Shown here in pieces: positions 51,707 to 57,666 of a DNA stretch of 57,666 nucleotides (positions within the stretch are counted from its first letter, which is position 1; each line of letters begins with the position of its first letter). Source of the DNA: an uncultured Oxalobacteraceae bacterium (GTDB taxonomy: Bacteria; Pseudomonadota; Gammaproteobacteria; Burkholderiales; Burkholderiaceae). Location: NCBI GenBank assembly GCA_946480015.1, contig CAMLIL010000026.1:1-57666 (forward strand). Reading direction: 5' to 3'. Below the pieces are notes generated by a model. That model did no database searches, was not told where the DNA came from, and saw nothing but the letters and a program-made list of their open reading frames with translations. A program made the position numbers and the translations under genes.

Positions 51707-52849
51707 TTACTCCGGTGAACGCGCCACGTCGCCGGTCTGCACCGGTTCCGTCACCTGCATGATCAAGCCATACGACACACGCTTGAAGACGCGGAAAATC
51801 AACAGGGTTCCAGACTGCTCGTCCGGCAATCTGATCATGGGCTTGCCCACCCCGAACATGCCTTTGTTCGCTGTACGGTCCGGGATGGTCTGGCCGAGAT
51901 TGTACAGTTGGAGCACCGAGCCGACATCGAGTCCGTCAAGCGAACCCCGGTTGACACTGACCACCATATTCTGGCCGGCGTAGCTCACGCCCGAGTAAAT
52001 GCCGAGCACGCGCGCGTTGACCTGGCGGTCGGGCTGGTGCGGCACATAATTGCGGATCGCGGTCGGCGGGGCCGGCATCAGCAGGTCGCCCACGCCCATT
52101 TCCTGTTTAGAACTGCCGACGATAAAGGTGTGCACGTCCACGCCCGGCTTGGCTTCCGCGTTCAGCTTGACCGTCCCCAGGTAGACCGCCTCGTAGGCCA
52201 GCACTTTGCCGGTCTCGGGATCCTTCAGCGGATTGCCTGGCCTGAACACCTGGAACGAGCTGATGCCCTTCAGTTCCCCGCGCACATAGACCTTGTCGTC
52301 CTTGCCGAGGAACACATGGCCCTCTTGTGCGGCAACGATGCGCGGCGCGCCTTTCAGTTCGTCGGCCTCCACCACCAGCGGATGCGACACGAACGGTTCG
52401 ATCACGGTGGAGGAAATCGAGGCGATCGCATCACGCCCCAGCCCTTCGGTGCGCAGTTGCGGCGACATGCGCGTGACGCCATTGACGCCATTGACGCCAT
52501 TGACGCCGTTGGCGCCGGCGCCATCCCGGCCATTGGCGCCGTCGTCGCTGCCGGGCGGATTCAGCGACAGGCGCTTGTTGGCGCGGTCGAAATAAATGGT
52601 TTGGCCAGGATAGATCCAGTGGGGATTGCGGATTTCTTCCTTGTTCATGCCCCACACCTGTGGCCAGCACCACGGGTGCTCCAGAAAGGTGCCGGAAATG
52701 CCCCACAGGGTATCGCCCTTGACGACCAGATGCTGGTCGGGCGCATTGGGCCGGAATTCACAAGTGCCGGCCTGGACCGGCGCTGCCAGCAGCCCCGCAA
52801 AAAGCGCGCTTACCGCAATGCGGACGCCGACTGTGCTAAAATTTTTCAT
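51707..52849 (-). CDS. LysM domain-containing exported protein
   Basis: 380 residues from the ATG at 52849, chosen because it starts a clean signal peptide (KNFSTVGVRIAVSALFAGLL, cleaved near VQA). A LysM-like domain follows (about 40-95; VVKGDTLWGISGTFLEHPWCW...PHWIYPGQTIYF), then a low-complexity Asn-Gly-Val linker and a large C-terminal domain of unknown role (about 150-375). It probably binds peptidoglycan in the periplasm. It is the first gene of the LysM-dprA-smg run, divergent from def, an order typical of betaproteobacteria. In-frame starts upstream (52873, 52930) are not supported by a ribosome-binding site. Confidence 0.92.
   Translation of the reverse strand: MKNFSTVGVRIAVSALFAGLLAAPVQAGTCEFRPNAPDQHLVVKGDTLWGISGTFLEHPWCWPQVWGMNKEEIRNPHWIYPGQTIYFDRANKRLSLNPPGSDDGANGRDGAGANGVNGVNGVNGVTRMSPQLRTEGLGRDAIASISSTVIEPFVSHPLVVEADELKGAPRIVAAQEGHVFLGKDDKVYVRGELKGISSFQVFRPGNPLKDPETGKVLAYEAVYLGTVKLNAEAKPGVDVHTFIVGSSKQEMGVGDLLMPAPPTAIRNYVPHQPDRQVNARVLGIYSGVSYAGQNMVVSVNRGSLDGLDVGSVLQLYNLGQTIPDRTANKGMFGVGKPMIRLPDEQSGTLLIFRVFKRVSYGLIMQVTEPVQTGDVARSPE
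52474..52509. repeat. 9-bp tandem repeat inside the LysM gene
   Basis: Four units of TGACGCCAT (the fourth with one change), encoding an (Asn-Gly-Val)n linker, followed by further degenerate units. Copy number could vary by slippage without breaking the frame. Confidence 0.8.
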
Positions 52850-53131
52850 TGAGATGTCCGTAAAGTGCGGCATAAAACGGGTTGCTGTCTGGACTCGCCA
52901 ACGGTGCCAGCAACAGTGCAACGACAGCACATTGTTACGCTGCCCTATCGATCAAACCCGATGGTAAGGCTTGCCAAACTGAATCAAATTCTGCACATAA
53001 ATCCTTGAACTAGCAAGAAAAACCGCGTTCCGGCCCCTGGTCAAAGTGTTGCGTTTTTGTTGTTGCAGAGCATCTTTCGTGCAAAAGCAAGCGTTCTAAT
53101 CCCCCAATTGTTACCAAGTTGACCTAGACAT
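52850..53131. other. Divergent promoter region between the LysM gene and def
   Basis: 282 bases without a gene, with AT-rich patches around 52980-53020 and 53040-53110. It must hold outward promoters for the LysM-dprA-smg run and for def-fmt. I could not pick a -35/-10 pair with confidence on either strand, and the def start has no strong ribosome-binding site. Confidence 0.4.
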
Positions 53132-53674
53132 ATGGCAATACTGAATATTCTCCGCTACCCCGATGCCCGTTTGCACAAGGTTGCCAAGCCAGTCACCGAA
53201 TTCGGCGAGCGCCTGCAAAAACTGGTCGAGGACATGGCCGAGACCATGTACGACGCGCCCGGCGTGGGTTTGGCCGCCAGCCAGGTGGATGTGCACGAGC
53301 AGCTGATTCTGGTCGACATTTCCGAGACCAAGGATGACTTGCGGGTATTCATCAATCCGCAAATCATCTGGGCCAGTGCCGAAAAGCAGGTCTACGATGA
53401 AGGATGTTTGTCGGTGCCGGGCGTCTACGATGGGGTCGAGCGCCCCGCGCAGGTCAAGGTGCGCGCGCTGAACCAGAAGGGCGAGCAGTTCGAACTGGAG
53501 GCCGACGGCTTGATGGCGGTATGCATCCAGCATGAAATGGACCATCTGGCAGGCAAGGTGTTTGTCGATTACCTGTCGCCGCTCAAGCGCAACCGCATCA
53601 AGGCCAAGATGTTGAAGGAAAACCGCGGGATCGAACGCCAGGCCGCCCAGCGCGCCAGTGGCGCGCGCCACTAA
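53132..53674 (+). CDS. def: Peptide deformylase
   Basis: Removes the formyl group from nascent polypeptides. 180 residues with all three motifs: GVGLAASQ (44-51), EGCLSVP with metal ligand Cys92, and QHEMDHLAG with His134, catalytic Glu135 and His138. This is the standard iron-type enzyme. It heads def-fmt; fmt makes the formyl-Met-tRNA whose formyl group Def later removes. Confidence 0.97.
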   Translation: MAILNILRYPDARLHKVAKPVTEFGERLQKLVEDMAETMYDAPGVGLAASQVDVHEQLILVDISETKDDLRVFINPQIIWASAEKQVYDEGCLSVPGVYDGVERPAQVKVRALNQKGEQFELEADGLMAVCIQHEMDHLAGKVFVDYLSPLKRNRIKAKMLKENRGIERQAAQRASGARH

Positions 53675-53689
53675 CCGACTTCTGTTGTC

Positions 53690-53775
53690 CTCGCGCAAGC
53701 GGGGACCCCATTTTGCTCGCTCAGCACGGGTCCCCGCATCTGCGCGAGCTTGCCCTCGCGAATGCGGGGGACGAC
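53690..53775. repeat. REP-like palindromes between def and fmt, locus 3
   Basis: A large imperfect hairpin (arms 53690-53708 and 53728-53748, CTCGCGCA...CGGGGACCC against GGGTCCCCG...TGCGCGAG) is followed by a small one, CCCTCGC/GCGGGGG (53753-53770). The 20 bases at 53751-53770 are the exact reverse complement of 46997-47016. The block fills almost the whole 111-base def-fmt gap. Confidence 0.8.
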
Positions 53776-53785
53776 AACACCGCCT

Positions 53786-54742
53786 ATGAAAATCATCTTC
53801 GCCGGCACGCCCGAATTCGCCGCGGTCGCCCTGAAATCCCTGCACGAAGCCGGTTTCGAGATACCGCTCGTGCTGACCCAGCCGGACCGCCCTGCCGGAC
53901 GCGGCATGCAATTGCACGCCTCCGCCGTCAAGCAATACGCCGTGCAGCACGGGATCGAAGTGCTGCAGCCCTTGTCGCTGCGCAGGGACAGCAAGGACCC
54001 GCAGCGCGCCGCCGAAGCCAGTGCCGCGCACGAGCGCCTGCTCCATACCGGCTACGATGTGATGGTCGTGGCTGCCTACGGATTAATCCTGCCGCGCAGC
54101 ACGCTCGACATCAAGCCGTGCATCAACATCCACGGTTCCATCCTGCCGCGCTGGCGTGGCGCCGCACCAATCCATCGCGCCATCGAAGCGGGCGATGCCG
54201 AAACCGGCGTGACCATCATGCAAATGGAAGAAGGCCTGGACACCGGCCCGATGCTGACCATGGAACGCATCGCCATCGCAGCGACCGACACCACCGCCAC
54301 CCTGCACGACAAACTGGCGGCGCTGGGGGGCACGATGATCGTGGATGCATTGCGCCTGCTGGAACAGGGCAAGCTGCACCCCGCCGTCCAGCCTGAGGAA
54401 GGCGTGACCTACGCAGCCAAGGTCTCCAAGGGAGAAGCCGCCCTCGACTTCAGGCAGCCGGCACTGCAGCTGAGCCGCAAGATCCGCGCCTTCGATCCCT
54501 TCCCCGGCGCGCATGCGCAGGTGAACGGCGTGACGATCAAGATCTGGGGCGCCGAGGCGCTGGACGCCGGCAGCGACGACCTCCCCGGCACAGTGCTGGC
54601 AAGCGACGCCAAAAACGCCATCGTGGTGGCCTGTGGCCAGGGCACCCTGCGCATCACCGAGCTTCAAAAACCCGGCGGCAAGCGTTTGCCCGCCGCTGAG
54701 TTCCTAAAAAGTTTCCCGCTCGACGAACAGAGCTTCGATTAA
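53786..54742 (+). CDS. fmt: Methionyl-tRNA formyltransferase
   Basis: Transfers formyl from 10-formyl-THF to initiator Met-tRNA. 318 residues: an N-terminal formyltransferase domain ([27 protein letters not shown]; catalytic Asn114 and His116 in [18 protein letters not shown]; Asp152 in EEGLDTGPM) and a C-terminal OB-like tRNA-binding domain ([16 protein letters not shown]). Gly117 replaces the Ala or Ser usual after the catalytic His. The ATG gives the canonical N terminus, but no Shine-Dalgarno is seen in the 10 bases before it. Its stop shares TTAA with the convergent BrnA-like gene. Confidence 0.97.
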   Translation: MKIIFAGTPEFAAVALKSLHEAGFEIPLVLTQPDRPAGRGMQLHASAVKQYAVQHGIEVLQPLSLRRDSKDPQRAAEASAAHERLLHTGYDVMVVAAYGLILPRSTLDIKPCINIHGSILPRWRGAAPIHRAIEAGDAETGVTIMQMEEGLDTGPMLTMERIAIAATDTTATLHDKLAALGGTMIVDALRLLEQGKLHPAVQPEEGVTYAAKVSKGEAALDFRQPALQLSRKIRAFDPFPGAHAQVNGVTIKIWGAEALDAGSDDLPGTVLASDAKNAIVVACGQGTLRITELQKPGGKRLPAAEFLKSFPLDEQSFD

Positions 54743-54981
54743 GTCTTGTCTTGCGCCTGCTGCGCTTCCATGTGATCGCGCAGCAGCTGGTTGATGCGGG
54801 TTTGGTAGCCCGGACCGGCTGCCTTGAACCATGCCAGCGTGTCGACATCCAGACGGATGGTGACGATCTGCTTCATTGGCACGGCGGCCGGGGTGACGGC
54901 CGCAGGGCTGGCCGTGACGGTTGCGCTATGGCCGGCGCTGCTGGTTGCCTCGGCCCAATTGCTGTCGAAATCTACGTTCAT
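54739..54981 (-). CDS. Orphan BrnA-like antitoxin/ribbon-helix-helix protein
   Basis: 80 residues. The C-terminal half ([20 protein letters not shown], then [15 protein letters not shown]) matches the BrnA/DUF4415 antitoxin pattern, a predicted ribbon-helix-helix DNA-binding domain. The N-terminal half is an Ala/Thr/Ser-rich linker. GGAG lies 8 bases before the ATG at 54981; an in-frame extension to 55041 is less likely. No BrnT toxin gene is found on either side (fmt downstream, metH divergent). It could be a relic antitoxin or a stand-alone autoregulated regulator. Its stop overlaps the fmt stop. Confidence 0.78.
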   Translation of the reverse strand: MNVDFDSNWAEATSSAGHSATVTASPAAVTPAAVPMKQIVTIRLDVDTLAWFKAAGPGYQTRINQLLRDHMEAQQAQDKT

Positions 54982-55071
54982 TTTTGTTGCTCCATAGTTG
55001 GCGAACATGCCCTGTATCAGGACATGATTGTCCAACTGCAATGTAACAACAGCATTGCAAGAAGTAACGCT

Positions 55072-55120
55072 TTTGTATCCCTATGTATCAAACCACCAAA
55101 TAAATACATAAGGATACAAA
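55072..55120. promoter_or_regulatory. Long inverted repeat between the BrnA-like gene and metH
   Basis: Arms TTTGTATCCCTATGTAT (55072-55088) and ATACATAAGGATACAAA (55104-55120) are complementary at 16 of 17 positions around a 15-base spacer, in an AT-rich island unlike the rest of the window. A second dyad, TGCAATG/CATTGCA, lies at 55037-55059. It could be the operator of the BrnA-like protein, a site for a metH regulator, or a remnant of a small mobile element. The upstream gap 54982-55071 holds nothing else identified. Confidence 0.7.
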
Positions 55121-55192
55121 CGACGTTAGCGCTATCGAAGCCAACAAATCTGGCGCGGAGCCCTGCCCCACAAGCCGGGCTCGCCGATGCCG

Positions 55193-55198
55193 TATAAT
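55193..55198 (+). promoter_or_regulatory. -10 element of metH
   Basis: A perfect TATAAT without a good -35 at 16-18 bases, so activation may be needed. A start near 55205 gives a leader of about 78 bases, too short for a cobalamin riboswitch, and none was recognised. Confidence 0.5.
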
Positions 55199-55227
55199 TT
55201 TAGACCCGGTAAGTGTTACCACCCCCC

Positions 55228-55260
55228 GGGGGCCTCGCAGCAGGTTTTTCGAGGTCCCCC
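55228..55260 (+). promoter_or_regulatory. Leader hairpin element, copy B (upstream of metH)
   Basis: GGGGGCCTCG (55228-55237) pairs with CGAGGTCCCCC (55250-55260), leaving one bulged T, around a 12-base loop ending GGTTTTT. It matches copy A (2255-2287) nearly base for base. It ends 22 bases before the metH ATG, inside the predicted leader. Confidence 0.7.
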
Positions 55261-55282
55261 TCGTGACGATTTTCTGAAAGCC

Positions 55283-57666
55283 CATGATGACCAGCGCAGC
55301 TCCCGCCATCTCCCCGATTGAAACCCAGTTGCGCGACATTCTGTCGCGCCGGATCATGATCCTCGATGGCGCGATGGGCACCATCATCCAGCAGTACAAG
55401 CTCAATGAGCAGGACTACCGGGGCGGGCCGAACGGCCGCTTCGCCGATTTCGCGGCTCCGCCCGACAGCGGCGCGCGCGAGCTGTTCGTCAAGGGCAATA
55501 ACGAATTGCTGACCCTGACCCAGCCGCAGGTGATCCAGGAAATTCACGAACGCTATCTGGCCGCCGGCGCCGACCTGATCGAAACCAACACCTTCGGCGC
55601 CACCAGCATCGCCCAGGACGACTATCACATGGCCCACCTGGCCTACGAGATGAACGTCGAAGCGGCCAGGCTGGCGCGCGCCGCCTGCGCCAAATACAGC
55701 ACCCCGGACAAGCCGCGCTTCGTCTGCGGCGCGCTCGGGCCGACCCCGAAAACGGCCTCGATTTCGCCCGACGTGAACGACCCGGCCGCGCGCAACGTGA
55801 CCTTCGACCAGCTGGTGGCGGCCTACTACGAACAAACCCGCGGCCTGGTCGACGGCGGCGCCGACGTGCTGCTGGTCGAAACCATTTTCGACACCCTCAA
55901 CTGCAAGGCCGCGCTGTTCGCCATCGACCAGTACTTCGCCGAGCATGCCGGCATCGCGCGCCTGCCGATCATGATTTCCGGGACCGTCACCGACGCTTCC
56001 GGCCGCATTCTGTCCGGCCAGACCGTGCCGGCCTTCTGGAACTCGGTGCGCCACGCCAAGCCGCTCACCATCGGCCTCAATTGCGCGCTCGGCGCGGCGC
56101 TGATGCGCCCCTACGCCCAGGAACTGGCGCAAGTGGCCGACACGTTCGTGTGCATCTACCCGAACGCCGGCCTGCCCAATCCGATGAGCGACACCGGCTT
56201 CGACGAACTGCCGGCCGACACCAGCGCCCTGCTGCGCGAATTCGCCGACAGCGGCTTTATCAACATCGCCGGCGGCTGCTGCGGCACCACGCCTGAACAC
56301 ATCAAGGCAATCGGCGAACTGCTGGCCGACGCCGCCCCGCGCAGCGTGCCCGCCATTCCCGTGGCCCAGCGCCTGTCCGGCCTGGAGCCCTTCACCATCG
56401 ACGACAGCTCGCTGTTCGTCAACGTCGGCGAGCGCACCAACGTGACCGGCTCGAAAGCCTTCGCGCGCATGATCCTCAACGAACAGTACGACGAAGCGCT
56501 GTCGGTGGCGCGCCAGCAGGTGGAAAACGGCGCCCAGGTCATCGACATCAACATGGACGAGGCGATGCTCGATTCGCAGGCGGCCATGACGCGCTTTTTG
56601 AACCTGATCGCCTCGGAACCGGACATCTCGCGCGTGCCGATCATGATCGACTCGTCCAAGTGGTCGGTCATCGAAGCGGGCCTCAAATGCGTGCAGGGCA
56701 AGGCCATCGTCAATTCGATTTCGATGAAGGAAGGCGAAGAGGAATTCATCCGCCAGGCGCGCCTGTGCCGCCGCTACGGCGCCGCCGTCATCGTCATGGC
56801 CTTCGACGAACAAGGCCAGGCCGACACCTTCGAGCGCAAGATCGAAATCTGCGCGCGCGCCTACAAGGTGCTGACCGGACAGGTCGGATTCCCGCCCGAA
56901 GACATCATCTTCGACCCGAACATTTTCGCCATCGCCACCGGCATCGAAGAGCACAATAACTACGCGGTCGACTTCATCAACGCGACCCGCTGGATCAAGG
57001 ACAATCTCCCGCACGCGAAGATTTCGGGCGGCGTGTCGAACGTCTCGTTCAGCTTCCGCGGCAACGACCCGGCGCGCGAAGCCATCCACACCGTGTTCCT
57101 GTACCACGCCATCAAGGCCGGCATGACCATGGGGATCGTCAACGCCGGCATGGTTGGCGTCTACGACGACATCCCGGCCGAGCTGCGCGAACGCGTCGAA
57201 GACGTGGTGCTGAACCGCCGCGAGGACGCCACCGAGCGCATGATCGAGATCGCCGGCTCCCTCAAGGCCGGCGGCAAACAGGAGACCCAGAACCTCGAAT
57301 GGCGCAACGGCACCGTGCAGCAGCGCCTGTCGCACGCGCTGGTGCACGGCATCACCCAATGGATCGTCGAAGACACCGAGGAAGCGCGCCAGCAGCTGCT
57401 GACCAATGGCGGCCGGCCGATCCACGTGATCGAAGGCCCGCTGATGGACGGCATGAACGTGGTCGGCGACCTGTTCGGCCAGGGCAAGATGTTCCTGCCG
57501 CAGGTGGTCAAATCGGCGCGCGTGATGAAGCAGGCCGTGGCCCACCTGATTCCGTACATCGAAGAAGAAAAACTGCTTGAAGAAAAACGCACCGGCATCG
57601 TCGCCAAACCGAAGGGCAAGATCGTCATCGCCACCGTCAAGGGCGACGTGCACGACATCGGCAAGA
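55283..57666 (+). CDS. metH: Methionine synthase, cobalamin-dependent (5' part; runs off the right edge)
   Basis: Transfers methyl from 5-methyl-THF to homocysteine through cob(I)alamin. The open frame runs 794 codons to the window end without a stop. Visible modules: homocysteine-binding domain ([26 protein letters not shown], zinc Cys in GLNCALG and GGCCGTTP), the pterin-binding domain ([57 protein letters not shown]), the Cap helix bundle, and the start of the B12 domain, ending in GDVHDIGK, the DxHxxG motif with the cobalt-binding His. The reactivation domain lies beyond the edge. Two ATGs stand in tandem at 55283 and 55286. It is divergent from the BrnA-like gene. Confidence 0.96.

Noticed and set aside
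52474..52509. Short tandem repeats considered as CRISPR
   Set aside because: Units are 9 bp, contiguous and coding; no spacers and no cas genes.
55199..55282. Cobalamin, SAM or SAH riboswitch upstream of metH
   Set aside because: The predicted leader is about 78 bases and shows none of the conserved cores; only the small hairpin is present.
54982..55282. A hidden BrnT toxin gene next to the BrnA-like gene
   Set aside because: No open frame of about 90 codons with BrnT features exists between the BrnA-like gene and metH, and fmt occupies the other side.
55200..57653. 817-codon minus-strand frame opposite metH
   Set aside because: The plus strand reads through as an unmistakable MetH with homocysteine, pterin and B12 motifs.

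Overview
The window is high-GC bacterial chromosome. Gene content and order point to a betaproteobacterium of the Oxalobacteraceae, Massilia-like: dusB-fis-purH-ruvCAB, topB-smg-dprA-LysM facing def-fmt, rplM-rpsI, a PEP-CTERM protein, and a rich set of secreted polysaccharide lyases and proteases. The genus is an inference from order and protein character. No rRNA, tRNA, CRISPR array, prophage or replication origin was seen.

Layout. 1-3.9 kb: a TPP riboswitch reading off the left edge, then two tandem secreted subtilases. 4-7.8 kb: valS, a GNAT acetyltransferase and a UPF0178 (YaiI-type) protein. 7.9-16.4 kb: one long minus-strand run, tyrS-dtd-PEBP-histidine phosphatase followed by dusB-fis-purH-ruvC-ruvA-ruvB. 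16.4-21.2 kb: an M23 endopeptidase and anmK on plus (peptidoglycan turnover), facing argC-bactofilin-erpA on minus. 21.3-24.7 kb: a pectate lyase/PEP-CTERM pair lying between argC and rpsI-rplM. 24.7-28.6 kb: S33 peptidase, NatA/NatB-type ABC exporter and OsmC protein. 28.6-29.7 kb: coq7 and an unknown gene. 29.9-32.0 kb: a lipoprotein with alginate-lyase, FN3 and LamG domains. 32.2-36.7 kb: an ABC ATPase plus a permease fused to an M1 aminopeptidase. 36.8-42.8 kb: a four-gene signalling operon (CHASE3-GAF hybrid kinase with three receiver domains, CheR, CheB, receiver-kinase), converging on a GGDEF-EAL protein. 45.9-47.0 kb: a complete IS1595-family element with 8-bp target duplication. 47-55 kb: topB, smg, dprA and a LysM protein on minus; def and fmt on plus; an orphan BrnA-like antitoxin on minus. 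55.3 kb to the end: the first two thirds of metH.

How it fits together. Much of the window is conserved housekeeping (tRNA charging and proofreading, purine synthesis, Holliday-junction resolution, ribosome, Fe-S assembly, protein N-terminus processing). Between these blocks sit accessory modules for secretion and breakdown of polymers (two subtilases, pectate lyase, alginate lyase), two separate ABC-exporter/peptidase modules, and a receptor-free chemotaxis-like phosphorelay next to a c-di-GMP enzyme.

The most unusual signals are non-coding. A near-identical 31-33 nt hairpin occurs 22-24 nt upstream of the start codons of two unrelated genes, a subtilase and metH. A 17-bp-arm inverted repeat lies in an AT-rich island between the orphan BrnA-like gene and metH. 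A REP-like palindrome family occurs at three loci with an exact 20-nt core at two of them. The IS element sits exactly in the T-tract of the topB terminator. Start sites, promoters and operons are read by eye and are inferences unless a motif is quoted.
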